Position numbers and translations under genes: made by a program. 55,859 nucleotides of DNA from Thiohalomonas denitrificans (lineage in GTDB: Bacteria; Pseudomonadota; Gammaproteobacteria; Thiohalomonadales; Thiohalomonadaceae): contig NZ_JAENYR010000019.1 in NCBI RefSeq assembly GCF_016841685.1, positions 1 to 55,859 of the forward strand, given 5' to 3'. Under the pieces are notes generated by a model. The model ran no database searches. It had not been told where the DNA came from and saw only the letters and a program-made list of their open reading frames with translations. Within the stretch, counting starts at the first letter, position 1. The number at the start of each line of letters is the position of its first letter. Positions 46,079 through 55,705 of the stretch are shown one piece after another.

Positions 46079-46385
46079 CGTTGTACAGCCGAAGAAAGCG
46101 ACGGCACGATACCCCGGGCAAACGGGGCCCCAGGCTATCTCCTGCTTGCCTGTTGCATAGGCTACATGGTCGCCCCATGTCCAAACTCCATCGCGAACGC
46201 TCTTTCTCAGCGTAGCAAAACGGAATACCGCACTCTGTCCAGGTGTGTAGGGGATGCTGATGCGAATGGTCCGCCGCCAAGGGGTGGGCCGGCTGCTCGG
46301 AAGCAAAATCGACGTGCGCTTTACGCCCAGTAACTCCCCAGGCGGATATCAAATCCGCCGGGGCGTTCTGTGTAATAATGAACGG

Positions 46386-46649
46386 ATGTCTACCTGCGAT
46401 ACTTGTAGAGCCAACTGCTGTCGGCTGCAGGTCCTGCTCATCGATGACAACGATGTGCCCGAGTCGATGACCGATTGGACAGACTGGGGGGGACAGGTCA
46501 TGTACCGTCGTGATGATGGCTGGTGCACGGCAGTCGACCGCGAGACGATGCGGTGCACCATCTACGCCCGACGCCCGCAGGTCTGTCGCGACTTCGAAAT
46601 GGGCGGTAGGGAGTGTCTTGAGGAGCGCAATGCGCCCGGGAACGAATGA
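46386..46649 (+). CDS. YkgJ-family cysteine-cluster protein
   Basis: An 87-residue protein with the CxxCxxxCC cluster near the start (STCDTCRANCC) and later Cys residues in GWCTAVDRETMRC, YARRPQVCRDF and GGRECLEE. These match the YkgJ (UPF0153) group that probably binds zinc or an iron-sulfur cluster. Role unknown. ATG 46386 is chosen because upstream in-frame codons lack homology. It is divergent from the corrinoid operon. Confidence 0.8.
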   Translation: MSTCDTCRANCCRLQVLLIDDNDVPESMTDWTDWGGQVMYRRDDGWCTAVDRETMRCTIYARRPQVCRDFEMGGRECLEERNAPGNE

Positions 46650-46706
46650 TGGCAGAGTAGTGCGGCGACCCGTTTCTGGTGCATCCCTTCGGGGCGGCAA
46701 ACGCGT

Positions 46707-47765
46707 TTACACAGGCGGTATCCACCACATGCTTCCGGGCGCCAGTGCGCGCAGGGCTTCCTCGGATACGCCGTTCGCTTCCCGGGCCCGTGCCAGCTCC
46801 TCCAGAGGTTCGCCATAGGCTGTGTCCGCCAGGGGAAAGGTGTCGAAGTGACTCGCCAGGCTGTGGCGGGCGCCGATTTTCCGGTGTGCGCGTACGGCTT
46901 CGTCCGGGTTCATGTGCCCATAGGACATGAACCAGCGGGGCTTGTAGTCGCCGATGGGCAGGGCAGCCAGCCGAATCGGTCCGAAGCGTTCACCGGCATC
47001 CTCGAAGTAGCGCCCTTCACCCCATCCCGAATCACCGACGAAATAGATATTTCCATCCGGCGTCTTCAATAGAAAGGCCGCCCACAGGGCACGATTGCGA
47101 TCCAGCAGGCTGCGCGCCGACCAGTGGAACATCGGCGCGAGGCGCAGATGCACCTCGTCCGACAGGGCGACCTCATCTTCCCAGTCGTAGGCTTCCACGC
47201 GAAGGTCGGGATGTTCCCGCTGAACGATGGTGTCGTTGCCGAGCGGAACGATCACGCGAGGCTGGTCACGCTTCCATAGGCGATTCAGTGTCGCGAGGTC
47301 CAGGTGGTCGTAGTGATTGTGGCTCACCAGTACGATGTCGATCGGCGGGAGGTCATCAAAGGACACGCCGGGTGGTGTGACTCGGCGTGGCCCGATCCGG
47401 GAAAACGGACTGGCACGCTCCGACCAGACCGGATCGGTGAGTATGTTGAGGCCGCGGGTCTGGATCAGTAGCGTTGCATGTCCGATGAAGCTGACCCGCA
47501 GCTGTTCGCCATCGACGCGCTGCGGAGGGCGATCAGGCGTGACATCGACCGACTGCGGCCACTCCGGCGGCTCGCGTGTAAGACGCCAACGGAGCAGATC
47601 CCGGATGCCGATATCACGCGGAGGACCGGCGTTGAAAAACTGCTTGCCGTCGAAATGATCGGATTCGGGACCCTGGTAATAGGACTTTGCACATCCAGTC
47701 ATCGTCAGCACCAGCCCAAGTACCCATTCCGTGATTTTCTGATCGTGCATGAAATCTCTGCTCAT
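46707..47765 (-). CDS. NAPE-PLD-like MBL-fold hydrolase, probable lipoprotein
   Basis: A 352-residue protein. A hydrophobic leader ends in a lipobox-like TMTGC. The metallo-beta-lactamase fold has SFIGHATLLIQT, VSHNHYDHLDL (HxHxDH), FVGDSGWGEG and MSYGHMNPDEA, the pattern of N-acyl-phosphatidylethanolamine phospholipase D/UlaG-like hydrolases. It probably acts at the membrane; substrate not known. The start at ATG 47765 is uncertain; ATG 47750 is possible. Confidence 0.85.
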   Translation of the reverse strand: MSRDFMHDQKITEWVLGLVLTMTGCAKSYYQGPESDHFDGKQFFNAGPPRDIGIRDLLRWRLTREPPEWPQSVDVTPDRPPQRVDGEQLRVSFIGHATLLIQTRGLNILTDPVWSERASPFSRIGPRRVTPPGVSFDDLPPIDIVLVSHNHYDHLDLATLNRLWKRDQPRVIVPLGNDTIVQREHPDLRVEAYDWEDEVALSDEVHLRLAPMFHWSARSLLDRNRALWAAFLLKTPDGNIYFVGDSGWGEGRYFEDAGERFGPIRLAALPIGDYKPRWFMSYGHMNPDEAVRAHRKIGARHSLASHFDTFPLADTAYGEPLEELARAREANGVSEEALRALAPGSMWWIPPV

Positions 47766-47855
47766 TCTCTTGCTTCGTGCGGCTGGAATTACCCTCAACC
47801 AATCCTGTTTCTCAGGGAGGGACCACTAGCATCGGCCGATCGGCTTTGCTTGTTT

Positions 47856-48052
47856 GTAACTACTCACCCCCTCCGTCATTCCCGCGTAGGCGGGAATCCA
47901 GAGAACAAAAGCATGGCCCAAAATGGATCCCCGCCTACGCGGGGATGACGGTTCTTGGCCAGGATGTATTCTGAGATCGACTGCTGGATCCCCGCCTACG
48001 CGGGGATGACGGATTTCCGGGGCTGTGGGCGATCACCCGGGCGAGCAGTTAC
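47856..48052. mobile_element. MITE-like element
   Basis: A 197-bp copy, almost identical to 32403-32599, with intact ends GTAACTACTCACC and GGGCGAGCAGTTAC. It is flanked by GCTTGTTT (47848-47855) and GCTTGTTC (48053-48060), an 8-bp target duplication with one change. Confidence 0.87.
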
Positions 48053-48173
48053 GCTTGTTCATTAGCAGCCTCAGTACTCACCAGGAGTGTCGAATCGCGC
48101 ACAGGACGATTTGCATTCGATGGCAGGACGGGTTCTTATAGGGTTGCACATGCACTCAACGGAAGTGATGCCA

Positions 48174-48629
48174 ATGAAAATATGGGTAGACGCAGACGCA
48201 TGTCCCGCAGTCATCAAAGACATTCTGTTCAGAGCATCAGAGCGCACCGGCCTGGAGCTGACGCTGGTAGCCAACCACACCTTACGCATACCACCCTCAC
48301 CCCTCATTAGTTTTGTTCAAGTCCCATCGGGTTTCGATGTTGCCGACAACGAGATCGTCAACCAACTCGATGCGGGCGACCTGGTGGTTACCGGCGACAT
48401 TCCTTTGGCGGCCGAGGTGATCGAAAAAGGAGGGCACGCTCTCAATCCGCGTGGCGAAATGTATTCGGCCGACAATATCAAAGAGCGTCTGACCATGAGG
48501 GACTTCATGGAGACGCTGCGAGCCACCGGCATCGATACCGGGGGGCCGCCGCCGCTGAGTCAAAGCGATCGGCAATCCTTTGCCAATCATCTGGATCGGT
48601 TGTTGACCCACGAAAGCAAGGTCGGCTGA
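48174..48629 (+). CDS. yaiI: YaiI/YqxD-family (DUF188) protein
   Basis: A 151-residue protein of the UPF0178/DUF188 family, a PIN-like fold. [20 protein letters not shown] gives the acidic start, followed by [40 protein letters not shown] and [10 protein letters not shown]. The conserved acids suggest a metal-dependent nuclease, but no activity is established. ATG 48174 is preceded by GGAAGTG. A start at 48168 is also possible. Confidence 0.92.
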   Translation: MKIWVDADACPAVIKDILFRASERTGLELTLVANHTLRIPPSPLISFVQVPSGFDVADNEIVNQLDAGDLVVTGDIPLAAEVIEKGGHALNPRGEMYSADNIKERLTMRDFMETLRATGIDTGGPPPLSQSDRQSFANHLDRLLTHESKVG

Positions 48630-48636
48630 CGCAAAT

Positions 48637-48658
48637 GAGGCGCCCGCCAGGGCGCCTC
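48637..48658. terminator. perfect 9-bp hairpin after yaiI
   Basis: GAGGCGCCC, loop GCCA, GGGCGCCTC. It begins 7 bp past the yaiI stop; no T-run follows. Confidence 0.55.
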
Positions 48659-48743
48659 GAATCGATCGACCTCAGTGTAACGTCAGCGTGAAAAGGCCGG
48701 GTAATTGGGATCCCATGCCGGCCAGTTCGTTCCAAAACATCCC

Positions 48744-49352
48744 CTACCAAGTCCAATCGCAGCAAACGCTGTCATTGTGCGGCGCCCGGACATTTCTAGT
48801 TTGTATTGACGTGGTTAAGCTCCAAGAACGGGAGACTAACGGCACGGCCTCCTGGATCGACAACCCCTTGAGTCGAATTAGCCGAAGGTCCGCCGGAACC
48901 TTGTCCCCTGGTTGAAGCTGGACGATGTCCCCCGGCACCAGTTGGTCCGCAGGCAGTGTGGTCAGGTGGCCGTTACGCAATACCGAGGCATTCGGCGACA
49001 GCATGTCACGGATGGCCTCTAGGGCGTTTTCCGCCTTGCCTTCCTGGAGAAAGCCGATGACGGCGTTGACCAGCACCACGCCGGCGATCACCAGCGTATC
49101 GGCCCAGTGTCCGAGCAGTGCCGTAATGATTGCAGCTACGATCAACACCTGAATCAGAAGGTTACCGAACTGGGCCAGCAAGCGGGCGACTGGTCCCCGC
49201 CTGCGCGGCTGCGGCAGGCGGTTCGGTCCGTATTGCCCGCGCCTGCGATCGGCTTCGTGGGTACTCAGCCCATCCGGAGTGGTCCCCAGCGCACCGAATA
49301 CTTCATCGGTATCTTTCGAATGTCACTGCGACTTGTTCTGGTCACCGGACAT
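48744..49352 (-). pseudogene. N-terminal part of a P-type cation ATPase, broken
   Basis: ATG 49352 starts MSGDQNKSQ, then TGA (49323-49325) stands where Trp is usual before HSKDTDEVFGALGTTPDGLS. The frame continues through the cation-ATPase N-domain (RRRGQYGPNRLP), two membrane helices (LLIQVLIVAAIITALLGHWA then VIAGVVLVNAVIGFLQEG) and the actuator start PGDIVQLQPGDKVPADLRLI. Homology ends at about 48850 after LKGLSIQEA; the phosphorylation and ATP domains are missing. It carries both a nonsense change and a 3' truncation. Confidence 0.85.
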
Positions 49353-49366
49353 CAGTGAGAAACAGC

Positions 49367-49795
49367 CTATTGCTCGAGGTGTGCATCGAGGGTGATATCG
49401 ATGGCCTTCAGCGCTTGGGAAACGGGACAGGTCTGCTTGGCCTTTTCGGCCTCACTCTGAAAGGTCGCTTCGGGAATGTTCGGGACACGTGCCTTGGTGG
49501 TGAGCTCGACCCGGGTGATGGCAAAACCGTCGGGTACCTTGTCGAGGTGGACCCGGGCGCTGGTTTCGATCCGTTCGGGTTTGAAACCGGCCTGCTCCAG
49601 GGAGAGCGAGAAGGCCTGGGAGAAGCAGCCGGCGTGAGCGGCTCCGATGAGCTCCTCCGGATTGGTTCCTTCCTCTTCCTCGAAACGAGAGGCGGCAGTG
49701 TAGCGCCCCTCGAAGCTTCCGCTTTCGGTTTTCAGACGTCCGGCGCCCGCCTTCAGAGTCCCTTCCCACACGGCACTTGCATTTCGGATCGGCAT
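49367..49795 (-). CDS. OsmC-family peroxiredoxin
   Basis: A 142-residue thiol peroxidase. The reactive cysteine is Cys57 (GAAHAGCFSQAFSL) and the resolving one Cys123 (KQTCPVSQALK). EGRYTAASRFEEEEGTNPEE is the family's dimer region. It reduces organic hydroperoxides in the cytosol. Length and both cysteines fit OsmC rather than Ohr. It stands next to the decayed ATPase. Confidence 0.92.
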   Translation of the reverse strand: MPIRNASAVWEGTLKAGAGRLKTESGSFEGRYTAASRFEEEEGTNPEELIGAAHAGCFSQAFSLSLEQAGFKPERIETSARVHLDKVPDGFAITRVELTTKARVPNIPEATFQSEAEKAKQTCPVSQALKAIDITLDAHLEQ

Positions 49796-49931
49796 GGTTG
49801 GTTCCCAGTTGCTGGAGTTTGTTTCCAGAGCAAAGCATAGAACGGCTCCGCAAAACGAGCGATATCAGGGGGTCAGCCGTGATGGGCTTGCGCTTCTTCT
49901 TTTCTGTGCCACGCTGAATAAAAGCATGATC

Positions 49932-50067
49932 GTAACTGCTCGCCCCGGTTGATCATGCGCGGCATAGGAGATTCGTCCTCCCCGCGCAGGCGGGGATCCA
50001 TTTCGAGCCATGCCGCTGCTCTCTGGATTCCCGCCTCCGCGGGAATGACGGGGGAGTGAGCAGTTAC
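49932..50067. mobile_element. MITE-like element, reverse orientation, perfect target duplication
   Basis: A 136-bp copy inverted relative to the others: it starts GTAACTGCTCGCC and ends GAGTGAGCAGTTAC. It is flanked by GCATGATC at 49924-49931 and 50068-50075, a perfect 8-bp duplication. It lies 285 bp upstream of narG. The interior is the most diverged of the five copies. Confidence 0.85.
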
Positions 50068-50351
50068 GCATGATCAAAATAATTGTAGGGAGAGTCGCAG
50101 CGGTGCGTACCCGTTCTTCACGAACACCCACGCCGGGAAAACTTCGTCCGTAGCGCTGCAAAAGCCGATTCTTTTAACGGTGGCCTGGCCAGAGTGGCGC
50201 GAGGCTATCGACGCTTTTTTCGGTGTCATCACTTTCGTAGTAACCGGACGCAGGCATGATGCCCCGCATCAAGCATCCTTGAGATTCATGGCTGCAAAGC
50301 CGTATCAAACTGCAGCGGCTTCGCCACTTACGTTTCCAGGAGGATCGCGGT

Positions 50352-53300
50352 ATGAGTCAAATCCTGAAGCGCCTGACCTACTTCAAGCGCGAGCGGACAT
50401 CGTTCTCGGGGGAGCATGGAATCCTCACCACAGACGACCGGGCCTGGGAGGACTCCTACCGCCAACGGCAACAGCACGACAAAATCGTGCGCTCCACCCA
50501 TGGTGTGAACTGCACCGGGGGTTGTAGTTGGAAGATTTACGTCAAGAATGGTCTGGTGACCTGGGAGATCCAGCAGACCGATTACCCCCGCACCCGCCCC
50601 GATATGCCCAACCATGAACCACGCGGTTGCCCCCGCGGCGCCAGCTACTCCTGGTATCTCTATAGCGCCAATCGCCTCAAATACCCCTTGATTCGTGGCC
50701 GTCTGCTTCGGCTCTGGCGCAAGGCCAGGGAGCAGCACGGGGACCCGGTAACGGCTTGGGGTTCCATCGTTGAGGATCCGGATAAAGGCAAGGAGTACAA
50801 GAGCAAGCGCGGCATGGGCGGCTTTGTTCGCGGCGACTGGGAGGAGGTCACCGAGCTGGTTGCCGCCGCCAACGTCTACACCATCAAGAAATATGGTCCG
50901 GATAGGGTCGCCGGTTTTTCACCGATTCCGGCCATGTCGATGATCTCCTATGCCGCCGGTACCCGCTACCTCTCACTGATTGGTGGTGTCTGCCTGAGCT
51001 TTTATGACTGGTATTGCGATTTGCCGCCCGCGTCACCGCAGACCTGGGGTGAGCAGACCGATGTGCCCGAATCGGCCGATTGGTACAACTCCGCTTTTAT
51101 CATCATGTGGGGCTCCAACGTTCCGCAGACCCGCTCACCGGATGCCCATTTCATGACCGAGGTGCGCTACCGCGGCACCAAGACGGTGGTGGTTTCTCCA
51201 GACTACTCCGAAGGTTCCAAGTTCGCCGACATCTGGTTGCATCCCAAGCAGGGCACCGATGCTGCAGTGGCCATGGCTATGGGCCACGTCATTCTCCGGG
51301 AGTGGCACCTGGATGGCACGAGCGAGTACTTCGACAGTTACGTTCGCCAGTACACCGATATGCCAATGCTGGTGAAGCTCGAAAAGCAGAACGGACGTTG
51401 GGTTCCCGGACGTTACCTGCGTGCCAGTGATTTTTCCGATGGGCTGGGACAGAAGAACAACCCCGAGTGGAAGACAATTGCTCTCGAAGAGGGCAGCGAC
51501 GACTTTGTCCTGCCACACGGGAGTATCGGCTTTCGCTGGGGTGAGGATCGGAAGAGAAAGGGCAGGTGGAACCTGGAGCCGAAGGACGCCCGCGACGGCA
51601 AGGAGCGCAAACTGCGGCTGACGCTACTGGACAAGCACGACGATGCGGTGCCGGTGGCGTTTCCCTACTTCGGCGGTGGCGAGCAGGCCAGTAAGCACTG
51701 GTCGCATACGCAGCACGAGGCGATCCTCGAACGCGTCGTGCCGGTGCGCAAGATCACGTTGGCGGATGGTGAAGAGGCGCTGGTCACCACCGTGTTCGAT
51801 CTGAGTTGCGCCAACTATGGTCTCGACCGGGGACTGGGGGGCGAGAATGTCGCCGCCGACTTCGACGACGACTTGCCCTATACGCCGGCCTGGCAGGAGC
51901 GCATCACCGGTGTACCCCGCGACCGCCTCATCACGGTCGCCCGCCAGTTCGCGGAAAATGCTCACAAGACGCACGGCAAATCCATGGTGATCATCGGCGC
52001 GGGGATGAACCACTGGTACCACATGGATATGAACTACCGCGGCGTCATCAACATGCTGATGATGTGCGGCTGTATCGGTCAGAGCGGTGGCGGCTGGGCG
52101 CACTACGTCGGTCAGGAGAAGCTTCGCCCGCAGACCGGCTGGCTGCCGCTGGCCTTCGCGCTGGACTGGGCGCGGCCGCCGCGGCAGATGAACTCCACGT
52201 CGTTTTTCTACATGCACAGCAGCCAGTGGCGCTATGAGAAACTCAAGATTAGCGAGATTCTCTCGCCGCTGGCCGACCCCGCACAGTTCACCGGCAGTGT
52301 GGTGGATTACAATGTGCGCGCCGAGCGCATGGGCTGGCTTCCCAGTGCGCCCCAGCTCTCCCGCAACCCGCTGGAGATTGTGCGTGATGCTACTGCCGCT
52401 GGCGTTGATCCCAAGGAGTATGTCGTGCAGGGCCTCAAGGACGGCTCCCTGGGTTTCGCCAGCGAAGACCCGGATGCTCCCAATAACTACCCACGCAATA
52501 TCTTCATCTGGCGCTCCAATCTGTTGGGGGCCTCCGGTAAGGGGCATGAGTATTTTCTCAAATATTTCATGGGCGCGGAGAGCCAGCATGGCGTCCTGGG
52601 CCTGGACCTCGGCAAGGACGAGGGCGAGGTCAAGCCCGAGGAGGTGGTATGGCGAGAGCGGGCCGTCGAAGGCAAGCTGGACCTGATGTGCACGCTGGAC
52701 TTTCGCATGTCCACCACCTGCCTCTACTCGGATGTGGTATTACCCACCGCCACCTGGTATGAAAAGGACGACCTCAACACCACCGATATGCACCCCTTTA
52801 TCCATCCCCTTTCCAAGGCGGTGGATCCCGCCTGGGAGTCACGCTCGGACTGGGACATCTACAAAACCATTGCCCGCAAATTCTCCGAGGTGACCCAGGG
52901 ACATCTGGGCGTCGAGAAGGATATCGTCACCGTACCGATCCTGCACGATTCACCGGGGGAGCTTGCCCAGCCACTGGACGTCAAGGAGTGGAAGAAAGGG
53001 GAATGTGAACCGATCCCCGGCAAGACCATGCCCAACCTCGCAGTCATCGAGCGCGATTATCCCAATACCTATCGCAAGTTCACCTCGCTGGGTCCGTTGA
53101 TGGATACGCTTGGCAATGGCGGAAAGGGGATCACCTGGAAGACCGAAGAGGAGGTGCAGAAGCTCGGGGCACTGAACAAGACCGTCGATATCGAAGGCGT
53201 GAGTCAGGGCCGCCCGCGAATCGATAGCCCGATTGATGCCTGCGAAACCATTCTCATGCTGGCACCCGAAACCAACGGTGAAGTGGCCGTCAAGGCCTGG

Positions 53301-54131
53301 GCGGCGCTGTCGAAGATCACCGGCCGCGACCATACTCATCTTGCCCGTCCCAAGCAGGACGAGAAGATCCGTTTCCGCGACTTGCTCGCCCAGCCGCGCA
53401 AGATTATCAGCTCACCCACCTGGAGCGGTCTGGAATCCGAACACGTCTCCTACAACGCCGGCTACACCAATGTGCATGAGCTGATCCCCTGGAGGACCTT
53501 GAGCGGTCGCCAGCAGTTCTATCAGGACCATCCCTGGATGCGCGGCTTCGGCGAGGATCTGTGCGTCTACAAACCGCCGGTGGATACCAAGACCATTGCA
53601 CCGATCAAGGGCCACCACCCCAACGGCAACCCCGAGATCGTCCTCAACTTCATCACCCCGCACCAGAAGTGGGGTATCCACTCCACCTACACCGACAACC
53701 TGATCATGCTCACCCTCTCGCGGGGCGGTCCCATTATCTGGATGAGCGAGGTGGATGCGAAGAAGGCCGATATCGAGGACAACGACTGGATCGAGGCCTA
53801 CAACATCAACGGCGCCATCACCGCACGATCGGTGGTCTCACAACGCATACCCGAGGGTATGGCGATGATGTACCACGCCCAGGAAAAGCTGGTGCATACG
53901 CCCGGTTCGGAGATGACCGGACGCCGCGGCGGCATTCACAATTCGGTGACCCGCACCGTGCTCAAGCCCACGCACATGATTGGCGGCTATGCCCAGCTCA
54001 GCTGGGGGTTCAACTACTACGGCACTGTCGGCTCCAACCGCGACGAGTTCATCATCGTCCGACGCATGGACAAGGTCGACTGGCTGGCCGGCGCACCGCG
54101 CCACATCCTGACCAAAGTGGAGGGCGAATAG
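50352..54131 (+). CDS. narG: respiratory nitrate reductase, alpha subunit
   Basis: The 1259-residue molybdenum catalytic subunit reducing nitrate to nitrite at the cytoplasmic face of the inner membrane. The FS0 4Fe-4S ligands are His50, Cys54, Cys58 and Cys93 (STHGVNCTGGCSW ... EPRGCPRGA), the same spacing as E. coli NarG. The molybdenum ligand is Asp223 in YDWYCDLPPASP. There is no Tat cleavage signal, as expected for NarG. AGGAGG precedes the ATG by 8 nt. No transporter or regulator gene lies upstream, and no clear FNR site was found. narH follows directly. Confidence 0.97.
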   Translation: MSQILKRLTYFKRERTSFSGEHGILTTDDRAWEDSYRQRQQHDKIVRSTHGVNCTGGCSWKIYVKNGLVTWEIQQTDYPRTRPDMPNHEPRGCPRGASYSWYLYSANRLKYPLIRGRLLRLWRKAREQHGDPVTAWGSIVEDPDKGKEYKSKRGMGGFVRGDWEEVTELVAAANVYTIKKYGPDRVAGFSPIPAMSMISYAAGTRYLSLIGGVCLSFYDWYCDLPPASPQTWGEQTDVPESADWYNSAFIIMWGSNVPQTRSPDAHFMTEVRYRGTKTVVVSPDYSEGSKFADIWLHPKQGTDAAVAMAMGHVILREWHLDGTSEYFDSYVRQYTDMPMLVKLEKQNGRWVPGRYLRASDFSDGLGQKNNPEWKTIALEEGSDDFVLPHGSIGFRWGEDRKRKGRWNLEPKDARDGKERKLRLTLLDKHDDAVPVAFPYFGGGEQASKHWSHTQHEAILERVVPVRKITLADGEEALVTTVFDLSCANYGLDRGLGGENVAADFDDDLPYTPAWQERITGVPRDRLITVARQFAENAHKTHGKSMVIIGAGMNHWYHMDMNYRGVINMLMMCGCIGQSGGGWAHYVGQEKLRPQTGWLPLAFALDWARPPRQMNSTSFFYMHSSQWRYEKLKISEILSPLADPAQFTGSVVDYNVRAERMGWLPSAPQLSRNPLEIVRDATAAGVDPKEYVVQGLKDGSLGFASEDPDAPNNYPRNIFIWRSNLLGASGKGHEYFLKYFMGAESQHGVLGLDLGKDEGEVKPEEVVWRERAVEGKLDLMCTLDFRMSTTCLYSDVVLPTATWYEKDDLNTTDMHPFIHPLSKAVDPAWESRSDWDIYKTIARKFSEVTQGHLGVEKDIVTVPILHDSPGELAQPLDVKEWKKGECEPIPGKTMPNLAVIERDYPNTYRKFTSLGPLMDTLGNGGKGITWKTEEEVQKLGALNKTVDIEGVSQGRPRIDSPIDACETILMLAPETNGEVAVKAWAALSKITGRDHTHLARPKQDEKIRFRDLLAQPRKIISSPTWSGLESEHVSYNAGYTNVHELIPWRTLSGRQQFYQDHPWMRGFGEDLCVYKPPVDTKTIAPIKGHHPNGNPEIVLNFITPHQKWGIHSTYTDNLIMLTLSRGGPIIWMSEVDAKKADIEDNDWIEAYNINGAITARSVVSQRIPEGMAMMYHAQEKLVHTPGSEMTGRRGGIHNSVTRTVLKPTHMIGGYAQLSWGFNYYGTVGSNRDEFIIVRRMDKVDWLAGAPRHILTKVEGE

Positions 54132-55679
54132 ATGCGTATCCGCGCGCAGATTGGCAAGGTCCTCAACCTCGACAAATGCATCGGCTGCCACACCTGTTCG
54201 ATCACCTGCAAGAATGTCTGGACCAGCCGGGAAGGTCAGGAGTATGCGTGGTACAACAACGTCGAGACCAAGCCCGGCGTCGGCTATCCCAAGGACTGGG
54301 AAAACCAGGACCGCTGGCGCGGCGGCTGGGTGCGCACCGAAGAGGGTGGAATCCGGCCGCGGCTGGGCGGCAAGTGGCGCGTGATCGGTAACCTGTTCTC
54401 CAATCCGGACATGCCCTCCATCCAGGACTACTACGAGCCCTGGGACTACGATTACGAAACCCTGCAGACCGCACCCGAATCCAAAAGCATGCCCCAGGCA
54501 CGGCCCTACTCCCTGCTCTCCGGACTGATGATGAACAAGGTGGAGTGGGGCCCGAACTGGGAGGAAATTCTCGGCACCGAATTTGCGAAGCGCTCCAAGG
54601 ATTACAATTTCGATGGCGTGCAAAAGGAGATCTACGGGCAGTTCGAAAACACCTTCATGATGTATCTGCCCCGCCTTTGTGAACACTGCCTCAATCCCTC
54701 CTGCGTCGCCTCGTGCCCCTCGGGCGCACTCTATAAACGCGAGGAGGACGGCATCGTTCTCATCGACCAGGAGATGTGCCGGGGCTGGCGGATGTGCGTT
54801 ACCGGCTGCCCCTACAAGAAGATCTACTACAACTGGAAGTCGGGAAAATCAGAGAAGTGCGTGTTCTGCTTTCCCCGCATCGAGGTGGGCACCCCGACCG
54901 TCTGCTCCGAGACCTGCGTGGGCCGCATCCGCTATCTCGGCGTACTGCTGTATGACGCCGACAAGATTGAGGAGGCGGCCAGCGTACCGGATGAAAAGGA
55001 CCTCTATCAGGCGCAACTGGATTGTTTTCTCGACCCCTTTGATCCGGAAGTGGTCGCGGAGGCACGCCGCCAGGGTATCCCCGATAACTGGATAGAAGGT
55101 GCGCAGCGCTCGCCGGTCTACAAGATGGCCATGGAATGGAAGGTTGCCTTTCCGCTGCATCCCGAATATCGCACGCTGCCGATGGTCTGGTACGTCCCGC
55201 CGCTGTCACCCATCCAGGCGGCAGCGGATTCCGGCAAGATTGGCAAAAATGGGATCTTCCCCGACGTCGAATCGCTGCGCATCCCCATGCGCTATCTGGC
55301 CAACCTGCTCACTGCCGGTGACGAGGCCCCGATTATTCAAGCCCTCGAACGCATGCTGGCCATGCGTGCCTACATGCGCGACAAGCACGTCGAGGGACGT
55401 GTGAATACCGAAGTACTGGAGCGCGTGGGGTTGAGCGAAGCGCAGGTGGCGGAGATGTATCGCTATATGGCGCTTGCCGACTACGAGGATCGCTTCGTCA
55501 TCCCGACCAACAAGCGAGAATATTCGAGCCACATCTATGATGCGATCAGTGAGCGCGGCGGCAGCGGTTTCAATTTCGGCGCGCGCGGCGGCGTCGAAGG
55601 CGGTGCCGATGTGTTTGGCGGAAAACCCACCGCACAACGCAAGTACTTCCCGATTCGAATCGAGAACAAACGTGACTAG
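54132..55679 (+). CDS. narH: respiratory nitrate reductase, beta subunit
   Basis: The 515-residue iron-sulfur subunit carrying electrons from NarI to NarG. Four cysteine groups are visible: CIGCHTCSITC (16-26), CEHCLNPSCVASC, CRGWRMCVTGC and CVFCFPRIEVGTPTVCSETC. The Trp in CRGWRMC marks the 3Fe-4S cluster. Its ATG follows the narG stop at once. narJ and narI would be expected next but do not begin within the remaining 180 bp, which is filled by a tandem repeat. Confidence 0.97.
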   Translation: MRIRAQIGKVLNLDKCIGCHTCSITCKNVWTSREGQEYAWYNNVETKPGVGYPKDWENQDRWRGGWVRTEEGGIRPRLGGKWRVIGNLFSNPDMPSIQDYYEPWDYDYETLQTAPESKSMPQARPYSLLSGLMMNKVEWGPNWEEILGTEFAKRSKDYNFDGVQKEIYGQFENTFMMYLPRLCEHCLNPSCVASCPSGALYKREEDGIVLIDQEMCRGWRMCVTGCPYKKIYYNWKSGKSEKCVFCFPRIEVGTPTVCSETCVGRIRYLGVLLYDADKIEEAASVPDEKDLYQAQLDCFLDPFDPEVVAEARRQGIPDNWIEGAQRSPVYKMAMEWKVAFPLHPEYRTLPMVWYVPPLSPIQAAADSGKIGKNGIFPDVESLRIPMRYLANLLTAGDEAPIIQALERMLAMRAYMRDKHVEGRVNTEVLERVGLSEAQVAEMYRYMALADYEDRFVIPTNKREYSSHIYDAISERGGSGFNFGARGGVEGGADVFGGKPTAQRKYFPIRIENKRD

Positions 55680-55705
55680 GGGCGGTTTCATGGATGCACT
55701 GCGAA

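Noticed and set aside
46079-46385. Cobalamin riboswitch upstream of the corrinoid operon
   Set aside because: I looked for a B12-box-like conserved core on the minus strand and did not find one. A covariance-model search would settle it.
49932-50351. FNR or NarL site controlling narG
   Set aside because: TTGATCATGCGCGG and similar strings were examined but none gives a complete TTGAT-N4-ATCAA palindrome at a sensible distance.
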